Shown here in pieces: positions 6,757-13,415 of a stretch of 13,615 bases of DNA. A model generated the notes under the pieces. It made no database searches and was not told where the DNA came from. It saw only the letters and a program-made list of their open reading frames with translations. The stretch spans positions 1 through 13,615 of the forward strand of contig CAYVPW010000031.1 of assembly GCA_964453915.1 (NCBI GenBank). Reading direction: 5' to 3'. The stretch is from UBA1259 sp964453915. Lineage in GTDB: Bacteria > Bacillota > Clostridia > Christensenellales > Borkfalkiaceae. The position numbers and the translations under genes are program-made. The number at the start of each line of letters is the position of its first letter. Position 1 is the first letter of the stretch.

Positions 6757-8385
6757 ATGCAAAAAACGATAAACGGAGTAATGTTTAAGTCAATGATATT
6801 GACGGCGGCAAAACTCCTTGAAGTAAATAGAGTAAATATAGACGCACTAAACGTTTTCCCCGTTCCGGACGGTGACACGGGAACGAATATGTCCCTTACC
6901 ATTCAATCTGCGGCAAAGGCGATATTAAGCTGTAAAAGCAACAATTTAACAGAAATAGCAGAGGCGGCATCTAAAGGCGCTTTAAGGGGTGCAAGAGGAA
7001 ATTCCGGCGTAATACTTTCTCAAATAATGAGGGGGTTATGCGCAACTATAAAAGATGCAACCGAAATAGACGTAAGATTGTTTACGCAAGGTTTAATTGC
7101 CGGAGCAGAAGTTGCATACGGTGCGGTTAGCAAACCAAAGGAAGGAACGATTTTAACCGTTGCAAGAATGGTTGCGGAACATGCAAAGTCAATCAAGAAC
7201 AAAAACAGAGATTTTGAGACTTTCTTGCCCGAAATAATCGCAAAAGGCAACGAAGCGGTTGAACTTACGCCTACTCTTTTGCCCGTTCTAAAAAAAGCGG
7301 GGGTTGTAGACGCAGGCGGTAAAGGGCTTATGTGCCTATACGAAGGTATGTATAAAGCCATTATCGGAGAACAGGTAAACGCAGATTCTTATATTGCGGA
7401 CGATAAGTCTTTCGATACGGCTATGGATCATGCCGACATAATGAGTTTAGGCAATATAGAATTTGCTTATTGTACTGAATTTTTTATAATAAACTTGTAT
7501 AAAAAGACAACGCTTGCCGATATAGAAAGATTGAGAGAATCTCTAATGAGATTAGGCGACTGCGTAATCGTTATAGGTGATTTAGAGCTAGTAAAAGTTC
7601 ACGTTCATACAAATCAACCGGGTGTTGCTTTAAGTAAAGCGTTAGAACTAGGCGAGTTAGATAAACTAAAAATAGAAAATATGTTAGAGCAAAACCGTGC
7701 TCTAATGAAAAAATACGAAGAAGAGAAAAAAGAAATGGGAATGTTGGCGGTTTCTGCCGGAGACGGGCTTACTTCCATTTTTAAGGATTTAATGGTTGAT
7801 GCTGTTATTGAAGGCGGTCAAAGTATGAATCCTTCGGCAAGCGATATTGCAGATGCAGTTCAAAGAATAAATGCGGAAAACGTTTTTGTGTTCCCGAATA
7901 ATAAAAATATTATTCTTGCGGCTGAACAAGCAAAATCGATTGTAGAAAACAGAACTATTCATGTTATTCCCACAAAAAACATTCCACAGGGTTTTTCGGC
8001 TGCGTTATCTTTTAATCCGGAACTTCCTACGGACGAAAACAAGGCGAATATGATTCACGCCCTAGATACGGTTACAGTTGGGCAAGTGACGTATGCAGTT
8101 AGAAACACCAAGCTAGACGGGTTTGATTTAAAAATCGGCGATATTATCGGGCTAGATAATAAAAAGATTTTGGCTACCGGTAAAAACATAAGTCAAGTCA
8201 CTTTGGATTTGATAGAAAAATTAAGAAGCGGCGAAGAACTCATTACCCTGTATTACGGGCAAGACGTTAAAGAAGAAGACGCTATTGAACTTCAAAATAA
8301 AATACAAGAAACTTATCCCGATTGCGACGTAGAGATACAGTACGGCGGACAACCGATATATTATTATTATATTGCTTTGGAATAA
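6757..8385 (+). CDS. fakA: Fatty acid kinase catalytic subunit FakA (YloV/DAK2-like)
   Basis: FakA phosphorylates fatty acids presented by a FakB (DegV) protein, making acyl-phosphate for phospholipid synthesis. From the ATG at 6757 it has 542 residues, close to B. subtilis YloV. The N-terminal DhaL-like kinase domain has PDGDTGTNM (37-45, metal-binding D38 and D40), GARGNSGVILSQI (78-90), KEGT (128-131) and VVDAGGKG (183-190). The middle domain has C239 in AYCTEF and HVH (282-284), matching the Cys/His/His zinc site that I recall from S. aureus FakA. The C-terminal region includes GGQSMNPSASDI (353-364) and ends as in YloV. It lies between asp23 and recG in one operon. In B. subtilis sdaAB and sdaAA separate the last two; here they are absent. 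Confidence 0.94.
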   Translation: MQKTINGVMFKSMILTAAKLLEVNRVNIDALNVFPVPDGDTGTNMSLTIQSAAKAILSCKSNNLTEIAEAASKGALRGARGNSGVILSQIMRGLCATIKDATEIDVRLFTQGLIAGAEVAYGAVSKPKEGTILTVARMVAEHAKSIKNKNRDFETFLPEIIAKGNEAVELTPTLLPVLKKAGVVDAGGKGLMCLYEGMYKAIIGEQVNADSYIADDKSFDTAMDHADIMSLGNIEFAYCTEFFIINLYKKTTLADIERLRESLMRLGDCVIVIGDLELVKVHVHTNQPGVALSKALELGELDKLKIENMLEQNRALMKKYEEEKKEMGMLAVSAGDGLTSIFKDLMVDAVIEGGQSMNPSASDIADAVQRINAENVFVFPNNKNIILAAEQAKSIVENRTIHVIPTKNIPQGFSAALSFNPELPTDENKANMIHALDTVTVGQVTYAVRNTKLDGFDLKIGDIIGLDNKKILATGKNISQVTLDLIEKLRSGEELITLYYGQDVKEEDAIELQNKIQETYPDCDVEIQYGGQPIYYYYIALE

Positions 8386-8392
8386 GAATTAC

Positions 8393-8418
8393 TAGGGGAG
8401 AGAGAAATCTTTCCCTTA
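8393..8418 (+). other. GNRA-capped hairpin between fakA and recG
   Basis: TAGGGGAGAGA (8393-8403), tetraloop GAAA (8404-8407) and TCTTTCCCTTA (8408-8418) form an 11-bp stem with two G-U pairs, eight bases after the fakA stop. Only weakly T-rich DNA follows. It could be a partial terminator, an RNase processing site or an mRNA stabiliser that sets the recG level. Confidence 0.5.
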
Positions 8419-8443
8419 AATTTTATCTTAAAAGAGAAATCGT

Positions 8444-10462
8444 ATGGAAATTACTAAGATAAAAGGCATAAACGAAAAAAGAGAAAAAGATTTTAATAAA
8501 CTAGGCGTATTTGATACGCAAGATTTAATAGGGTTTTTCCCAAAAAACTATCTTGATTTAAGAGAAAAACAACTTTTAAAGTACGCTTATCATAACGATA
8601 TGGTTTTAACTTCAGGCAAAATAGTAAGCGTGCCCGTCAATAGGTTTTTATCAGGTAGATACAATGGTTTTGTAAAAACCGTTTGCGAACAAGAAGGGCT
8701 TGTTTTTAGCGTGGTATGGTTTAATCAACCGTACGTTTTAAATAAGTTAAAAGTAGGGGAAGAATATTTATTTTATGGCAGAGTTCAAAACCGTTTGGGA
8801 GAAATAAGCTTGGTAAATCCTACTTTTGAGTTGTGTGAAAAGGCTTATAGATTGAAAGGGATTGTTCCGCAGTACGTTTGCAAGGGAAGTTTAGGGCAAA
8901 AGATTATCAGAGACAGTGCCAGGCTTGCCGTAGATATAGAAAAACCTAAAAGTATAATTCCATTTGAATTGCAAAAAAAGTATGAGCTTGGCGATTTGTA
9001 TTATTCTTATAAAGCCGTTCATAATCCGGAGAGTTTTGATAAGATAAAAAACGCTTCTAACAGAATTGCTGTAGAAGAATATTTTAAGTTGATTTCCGCC
9101 TTTAAATATATTAAGGGCGGCAGAGAACAGGTAAGAATAAATAAGTATAATTGTAGTTCTAAAGAGTTGGGAGATTTTATCTGCGCAAAATTCCCGTTTG
9201 AATTTACAAACGGGCAAAAACTTGCCGTAAACGAAATATATTCTGATTTAATTGGGCAAAAAGTTATGAACAGGCTTGTTCAGGGGGACGTGGGAAGCGG
9301 AAAAACCGCAGTTTCCGTTTGCGCAGTTTTTATGGCTGTAAAAAGCGGTTATCAAGCGGTAATGCTAGCGCCAACAGAAGTTTTGGCAAGGCAAAACTAT
9401 AAGATTTTATCTGAGATTTTTAGTGAATATCAGGTAGAACTTTTAGTTGGCTCGCTTAAAGCGACAGATAAAAAAAATATAAAGAAAAAACTCAAAAACG
9501 GAGAAATTGATATTTTAGTCGGAACGCACGCCGTAATACAAGAAGACGTAGAGTTTAAAAACCTTTCTCTCTGCGTTTGCGACGAACAGCAAAGATTCGG
9601 CGTTGCCCAAAGAAGTGCACTTATGAGTAAGGGAATTACGCCGGACGTTCTTGTTATGAGTGCAACGCCTATTCCCAGAACTTTATCCTTAATAGTTTAT
9701 GGCGATTTAGACGTGACTACTATATCGGATAAACCAAAATCCAGAATTCCAGTTCAAACAAATATCGTTCCTAAAGAAAAATACAACGATATGTTAAGGT
9801 TTATCGAAAAGGAGATTTTATTAGGAAGACAAGCGTATTTTGTTTGTCCGAAAATCGATGGGGACGAAGAAGGCTCTTTAATGAGCGTCACGGAACTTTT
9901 TACGGAGATAAAAGAAAAATTGCCCAACGTAAGCGTCGGCTTGCTGCACGGCAAAATGAAAGAAGCGGAAAAAGACGCCGTGATGAGCGATTTTAAAAAT
10001 AAAAAGATAGGACTTTTGGTTTCTACAACCGTTATAGAAGTAGGAGTAGATGTGCCGTCTGCTTCCGTTATGGTTATTTATAATGCGGAAAGATTCGGTT
10101 TATCTCAGTTGCACCAGTTAAGGGGCAGAGTAGGCAGGGGAAGCGAAAAGAGTTATTGCTTTTTATTGACGGGCGTTTTGCAAGGGCCGGCTTTAGATAG
10201 GCTTGTAATACTAAAAAATAACGAGGACGGCTTTAAGATTTCCGAGTACGACTATAAACTTCGCGGTGCTGGGGATTTTATGGGGAATCGCCAAAGCGGA
10301 AAATCTGCAAGCGACCTAGGCTATCTTTGCTATGATACGGAAGCCATATTTTTGGCAAAAAAAATCAGTGACGAATTTTTTGAATTCGGGAAAAACGTAC
10401 AAGAGATTAAAGACGTGGCAATAAAAAAATACCAAAAATTAAAAGATATTACTATGAATTAG
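8444..10462 (+). CDS. recG: ATP-dependent DNA helicase RecG
   Basis: RecG (672 aa) is a double-stranded-DNA translocase that regresses stalled forks and processes Holliday and D-loop junctions. An N-terminal wedge/OB-like domain (about 1-230) is followed by a superfamily 2 motor: Walker A GDVGSGKT (281-288), the Walker B box DEQQRFG (380-386), motif III SATPIPRTL (406-414), QLRGRVGRG (558-566) and the C-terminal GDFMGNRQSGKSASDLG. The usual RecG box is DEQH; here the His is Gln, as in the DEEQ box of Mfd. All other motifs look intact. The ATG at 8444 gives the normal N-terminus but has only a weak purine stretch upstream. A bidirectional terminator follows; fapR-plsX, which follows recG in B. 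subtilis, is not here. Confidence 0.97.
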   Translation: MEITKIKGINEKREKDFNKLGVFDTQDLIGFFPKNYLDLREKQLLKYAYHNDMVLTSGKIVSVPVNRFLSGRYNGFVKTVCEQEGLVFSVVWFNQPYVLNKLKVGEEYLFYGRVQNRLGEISLVNPTFELCEKAYRLKGIVPQYVCKGSLGQKIIRDSARLAVDIEKPKSIIPFELQKKYELGDLYYSYKAVHNPESFDKIKNASNRIAVEEYFKLISAFKYIKGGREQVRINKYNCSSKELGDFICAKFPFEFTNGQKLAVNEIYSDLIGQKVMNRLVQGDVGSGKTAVSVCAVFMAVKSGYQAVMLAPTEVLARQNYKILSEIFSEYQVELLVGSLKATDKKNIKKKLKNGEIDILVGTHAVIQEDVEFKNLSLCVCDEQQRFGVAQRSALMSKGITPDVLVMSATPIPRTLSLIVYGDLDVTTISDKPKSRIPVQTNIVPKEKYNDMLRFIEKEILLGRQAYFVCPKIDGDEEGSLMSVTELFTEIKEKLPNVSVGLLHGKMKEAEKDAVMSDFKNKKIGLLVSTTVIEVGVDVPSASVMVIYNAERFGLSQLHQLRGRVGRGSEKSYCFLLTGVLQGPALDRLVILKNNEDGFKISEYDYKLRGAGDFMGNRQSGKSASDLGYLCYDTEAIFLAKKISDEFFEFGKNVQEIKDVAIKKYQKLKDITMN

Positions 10463-10539
10463 CATTTGTCGTATCGCTTTTAAGATTTTTTGTAAAATAT
10501 AGCGTTCTAATAAGTAAATTATAAATCAATATAAACATC

Positions 10540-10567
10540 AAAAAAGAGCCGAAAACGGCTCTTTTTT
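10540..10567 (+). terminator. Bidirectional terminator between recG and rubrerythrin
   Basis: AAAAAAGAGCCG (10540-10551), loop AAAA, and CGGCTCTTTTTT (10556-10567) form a perfect 12-bp stem with A and T tracts on both sides. It can end recG on the plus strand and the rubrerythrin operon on the minus strand. Bases 10463-10539 between recG and this hairpin hold nothing recognisable. Confidence 0.93.
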
Positions 10568-10606
10568 AGTTGTGTTATTAAGTTTTTTAACAAAATAAGT
10601 TGTTTA

Positions 10607-11146
10607 TTAATAATTTTCTTCTCTCAATTCAAAGAAACTTTGAGGATGAGCGCAAGTGGGACAGAGTTGAGGAGCAGAGTCGCTAACAACTAAATGACCG
10701 CAATTTCTGCATTCCCAAACCTTTTTGCCGTCCTTTTTGAAAACCTTGCCGTTTTCTACGTTAGAAAGAAGTGCGCGATAGCGTTCTTCGTGTGCTTTTT
10801 CTATAGCCGCAACTAATCTGAACTTTACTGCTAATTCCTTAAAACCTTCTTTTTCTGCGGTTTCTGCAAAGTTAGCGTACATATCCGTCCATTCAAAGTT
10901 TTCGCCTGCAGCGGCAGCACCTAAATTGTCTGCAGTAGAGCCGATGCCTTCTAATTCCTTAAACCACAATTTTGCATGTTCTTTTTCGTTATCGGCAGTT
11001 TTTAAAAAGATTGCGGAGATTTGTTCGTATCCCTCTTTCTTTGCTTGAGAAGCAAAATAGGTATACTTGTTTCTTGCTTGAGATTCACCAGCAAATGCTG
11101 CCATTAAGTTTTTTTCTGTTTGAGTGCCTTGGTATTTGTTTGCCAT
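10607..11146 (-). CDS. rbr: Rubrerythrin
   Basis: This 179-residue protein reduces hydrogen peroxide in the cytosol of anaerobes with electrons from NAD(P)H via rubredoxin-type carriers. The N-terminal four-helix diiron domain has the expected ligands: E21 (GESQAR), E54 and H57 (NEKEH), an E in the EFAETAEKE-like helix near 95-100, and E116 and H119 (IEKAHE). The C-terminal rubredoxin-like domain binds iron through C146, C149, C162 and C165 (CRNCG and CPTC). Length is near the usual 180-195. AGGAG lies ten bases before the ATG at 11146. It starts 18 bases after the ftrB-like stop and shares its promoter, forming a two-gene redox operon. Confidence 0.96.
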   Translation of the reverse strand: MANKYQGTQTEKNLMAAFAGESQARNKYTYFASQAKKEGYEQISAIFLKTADNEKEHAKLWFKELEGIGSTADNLGAAAAGENFEWTDMYANFAETAEKEGFKELAVKFRLVAAIEKAHEERYRALLSNVENGKVFKKDGKKVWECRNCGHLVVSDSAPQLCPTCAHPQSFFELREENY

Positions 11147-11164
11147 AAAAAATTTACTCCTTGA

Positions 11165-11362
11165 TTATTTTTGTTTATAATAAAGCATACAGTGGCAAAA
11201 GCCTTCAAAATCGGGATCGGCGATTTGTTCTTTGAATTCTTTGCACATACACTTAAATTCTTCTGTCCTAACGGTTTTGCAAGGGCAATATCCCCCCGTG
11301 CGTTTTAACCCGTCTTGAACGTTTTTTACCATTTCTTTATCAGGATTTAATATAATTTTCAT
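11165..11362 (-). CDS. Ferredoxin-thioredoxin reductase catalytic-subunit-like small protein
   Basis: This 65-residue protein has six cysteines in the FTR catalytic pattern: CPC (26-28), CMC (38-40) and CHC (56-58). By analogy with plant FTR, C26, C38, C40 and C56 would hold a 4Fe-4S cluster and C28/C58 would form the redox-active disulfide. The spacing (9 and 15 residues between triplets) differs from the plant 16 and 8, and it is shorter than plant FTRc; similar mini-versions occur in Clostridia. It presumably passes electrons to a protein disulfide; its partners are unknown. I chose the ATG at 11362. An upstream in-frame TTG (11428) would add 22 residues that run across the promoter and lack homology. 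No ribosome binding site precedes the ATG. Confidence 0.8.
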   Translation of the reverse strand: MKIILNPDKEMVKNVQDGLKRTGGYCPCKTVRTEEFKCMCKEFKEQIADPDFEGFCHCMLYYKQK

Positions 11363-11371
11363 AGTAGACTT

Positions 11372-11399
11372 ATTATACCACAAACATAAAAAAAGTAAA
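11372..11399 (-). promoter_or_regulatory. Promoter of the ftrB-like / rubrerythrin operon
   Basis: On the minus strand, TTTACT (11399-11394), 16 bp and a consensus TATAAT (11377-11372) form the promoter. The predicted start near 11365 is only about three bases before the ATG at 11362, so the transcript would be essentially leaderless. No clear PerR-type box was seen. Confidence 0.65.
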
Positions 11400-11441
11400 T
11401 GCTTTTTTACAATATTTCCTTGCTGCAAATAAAAAGGTTTA

Positions 11442-11476
11442 ATAAAAAAACAAACTCGAATAAAATCGAGTTTGTT
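11442..11476 (-). terminator. Terminator of the HTH regulator gene
   Basis: AACAAACTCGA (11449-11459), a six-base loop and TCGAGTTTGTT (11466-11476) form a perfect 11-bp stem. Read on the minus strand it lies 30 bases after the regulator stop and ends in a run of seven T. Confidence 0.88.
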
Positions 11477-11506
11477 AGTTTTTTATATTTGTATATGTAT
11501 AGCGTT

Positions 11507-12175
11507 TTATTTGATTTTTCTTAAAGTAAACCACAAAATTACTAAAACCTGAAGGGGGATACCGATTAAAAAAATCATCCAAATCGTTTCGGGTATAGAA
11601 ACTAAAAAACTTGCCAAAAACATATATACCGTAAGTATAGCAGTCCAAATCAAAAAGGATGAAACTAGCGCGGTGGTTAAAGTTCTTCCCCAAATGGCAG
11701 AAAAAACTAAGTTTACTATAAACGTTGCGGGTAATGCTGCAATAAAACACAACCACGCTTTTTCTAGCAACGGGGGGTAAATAATATTCATAAAAGAATA
11801 TGCAAAAACCGCAACAAGCCATACTAAAATAGTGGAGCACGCGCAAATTATTATTTTTTTAACTTGTGTGTTAGGCGGTTTTTTAACAGCTACTTCACTT
11901 TCGTCCGCTACGGAGATAAGATTATCTATAGTCGTTCCAAAATACACGGAAATGTTTTTAAGGGTTGCAATATCCGGTATTGCTTCTCCTCGTTCCCATT
12001 TAGAAACGGATTTATCCGAATAATTTAATTTATCTGCAAGTTCCGCTTGGGTAAGCCCCGCTTCTTTGCGCAATCTCAATATATTTTGAGCAAGATTTGT
12101 TTTTATTCTTTCCGTATCGTCAACTATTTCTTTTACGGGACAAGCTTGCTCGTTTTGTAATACAATCTCTTCCAT
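11507..12175 (-). CDS. XRE-family HTH regulator with a four-helix membrane domain
   Basis: From the ATG at 12175 the protein has 222 residues. Residues about 30-88 are a Cro/C1-type HTH (NILRLRKEAGLTQAELADKL, then SVSKWERGEAIPDIATL). A short linker leads to four hydrophobic segments near 107-127, 138-160, 166-190 and 196-216. It is probably a membrane-anchored DNA-binding regulator that senses something in or near the membrane; ligand and targets are unknown. I chose this ATG because two upstream in-frame starts lie in the promoter: a TTG at 12211 inside the -35 and an ATG at 12184 inside the -10. No ribosome binding site precedes 12175, so the mRNA appears leaderless. It is a single gene with its own promoter and terminator. 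Confidence 0.87.
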   Translation of the reverse strand: MEEIVLQNEQACPVKEIVDDTERIKTNLAQNILRLRKEAGLTQAELADKLNYSDKSVSKWERGEAIPDIATLKNISVYFGTTIDNLISVADESEVAVKKPPNTQVKKIIICACSTILVWLVAVFAYSFMNIIYPPLLEKAWLCFIAALPATFIVNLVFSAIWGRTLTTALVSSFLIWTAILTVYMFLASFLVSIPETIWMIFLIGIPLQVLVILWFTLRKIK

Positions 12176-12182
12176 ATCATAC

Positions 12183-12211
12183 ATTTTAATATAAAAACCC
12201 TTAAAGGTCAA
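12183..12211 (-). promoter_or_regulatory. Strong sigma-A-type promoter of the HTH regulator
   Basis: On the minus strand, TTGACC (12211-12206), a 17-bp spacer and TAAAAT (12188-12183) form a near-consensus promoter. The predicted start near 12176 is one base from the ATG at 12175. Confidence 0.75.
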
Positions 12212-12235
12212 TCGTTTTTGATTAAAAAAATGTCC

Positions 12236-12275
12236 ACTCTACTTGTGGTAGAGTCCTCTAAAAAACCGATTCTAC
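12236..12275. promoter_or_regulatory. Triple half-site array, possible operator of the HTH regulator
   Basis: ACTCTAC (12236-12242) and GTAGAGT (12248-12254) are a perfect inverted repeat around five bases. A third near-copy, GATTCTAC (12268-12275), can pair with the middle arm. The array lies about 25 bp upstream of the -35 of the HTH promoter and about 40 bp before the degV promoter, a position that suits an operator shared by the two divergent genes. No function is proven. Confidence 0.4.
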
Positions 12276-12317
12276 AAATAAGATATATGCAAAAACGCCA
12301 AAATTATTAGTATTGCG

Positions 12318-12346
12318 TTGATTTTTTTTGCTAAATAGATTAAAAT
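12318..12346 (+). promoter_or_regulatory. Sigma-A-type promoter of degV
   Basis: TTGATT (12318-12323), a 17-bp spacer and TAAAAT (12341-12346) form a good vegetative promoter. The predicted start near 12353 leaves an AT-rich leader of about 144 nt before the degV ATG. A closer promoter is possible because the DNA is very AT-rich. Confidence 0.6.
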
Positions 12347-12496
12347 ATTTTGGTAAATAGCTTTGTTTTATATAAAGAATTTTTCAAAATAAATTTTGCA
12401 TATTAATGCGGTATAAAACTTTGCTTTGTGTTTTAATTTAATCATAATATATTAAATTATTCACGTTAAAACAACACTATATTAAAGGAGAAGAAA
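12347..12496 (+). other. AT-rich degV leader with an inverted repeat
   Basis: The stretch holds no gene. It contains an A/T-only 9-bp inverted repeat TAATTTAAT (12434-12442) and ATTAAATTA (12451-12459), and a strong AAAGGAG (12484-12490) before the degV ATG. I recognise no riboswitch. The repeat could be an operator or may be chance in AT-rich DNA. Confidence 0.35.
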
Positions 12497-13345
12497 ATGA
12501 AAGTTGCTATTTCTGCGGAGAGCACTGTAGACCTTACAAAAGAATTGTTGGAAAAGTATAAAATCAGTACTTTACCGTTTCAAATAACCTTGGGAGACAG
12601 AAGTGATGCCGATGGGGTGATTACCAGCGAAGAGATTATAAAATTTGTAGACGAAACGGGGATATTGCCCAAAACTTCGGCTATCAACGTAGTTCAATAC
12701 GAAGAATACTTTGAAGAATTGTTAAAGACTAACGACTCGGTAGTGCATTTCTGTTTGTCGTCCGAAATTTCAAGCGCTTGCAACAATGCGATAAACGCTT
12801 CCAAAAACTTTAAAAACATTTACGTTGTGGACAGCAAATCTTTATCCACGGGTATTGCTTTGCAATGTTTATATGCAAGCAAGTTGGCTAGTGCCGGCTT
12901 TGATGCAGAGTATATATATAATAAATGTTTAGAAAGGGTTTCTTCAGTGCAAGCAAGTTTTGTATTAAATCACCTAGATTATTTGTTTAAGGGCGGAAGA
13001 TGCAGTGGTCTTTCTTTTGTTGCGGGTAAGCTTTTAAGAATTTGCCCTCAAATAATATTAAAAGAAGGCAAAATGGTTCCCGATAAAAAATTTATGGGTA
13101 GTTTTGAGATAGTCGTTAAAAAATACGTTAAATCTGTACTAGAAACTTATAATAATCCTGATTATTCCGAGGTATTTATAACATATACAACCGCACCTGA
13201 CGCACTTGTGGAAAAAATTAAAGCAGAACTAGCAGAGGCAGGGTTTGAAAACATTCACGTAACGAGAGCGGGCGGAACTATTACCAGCCACTGCGGAGAA
13301 AACTGTTTGGGCATTATATATATTAACGACGGCGGCAAAAACTAA
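12497..13345 (+). CDS. DegV-family fatty-acid-binding protein (FakB-type)
   Basis: This 282-residue protein matches the DegV fold at normal length. Key blocks are SAESTVDL (6-13), PKTSAIN (58-64, the TSQPS-like loop), LSSEISSACNNA (87-98), VDSKSLSTG (111-119), FKGGRCSG (164-171) and SHCGENCLGIIY (264-275, with H265 at the acyl headgroup position). FakB proteins hold a fatty acid while FakA phosphorylates it and then release acyl-phosphate. A FakA is encoded 4 kb away, so this is a plausible partner, although Firmicutes often have several DegV paralogs with different acyl preferences. The basic residue that FakB uses near position 200 is not obvious here (KKFMGS). It is a single gene with a strong ribosome binding site and terminator. 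Confidence 0.9.
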   Translation: MKVAISAESTVDLTKELLEKYKISTLPFQITLGDRSDADGVITSEEIIKFVDETGILPKTSAINVVQYEEYFEELLKTNDSVVHFCLSSEISSACNNAINASKNFKNIYVVDSKSLSTGIALQCLYASKLASAGFDAEYIYNKCLERVSSVQASFVLNHLDYLFKGGRCSGLSFVAGKLLRICPQIILKEGKMVPDKKFMGSFEIVVKKYVKSVLETYNNPDYSEVFITYTTAPDALVEKIKAELAEAGFENIHVTRAGGTITSHCGENCLGIIYINDGGKN

Positions 13346-13379
13346 ATAGATTTATAAACAATGTATAATAGAATATATC

Positions 13380-13415
13380 AATGCCAAGCAATATTAAGTT
13401 GCTTGGCATTTTTAT
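13380..13415 (+). terminator. Terminator of degV
   Basis: AATGCCAAGCAA (13380-13391), a seven-base loop and TTGCTTGGCATT (13399-13410) form a perfect 12-bp stem followed by a T-rich tail, 34 bases after the degV stop. Confidence 0.92.

Noticed and set aside
11363..11428. N-terminal extension of the ftrB-like protein from a TTG start
   Set aside because: The added residues are encoded by the promoter region, look hydrophobic and random, and do not match the family.
11475..11846. 123-residue minus-strand open frame overlapping the HTH gene
   Set aside because: It is an alternative frame of the membrane domain with no recognisable features and no start signal.
12176..12211. N-terminal extension of the HTH regulator
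   Set aside because: The TTG at 12211 is the -35 element and the ATG at 12184 lies within the -10 element, so neither would be in the mRNA.
12434..12459. A/T-only inverted repeat before degV as a FapR-type operator
   Set aside because: It does not resemble the FapR consensus, and such repeats are expected by chance in DNA this AT-rich.
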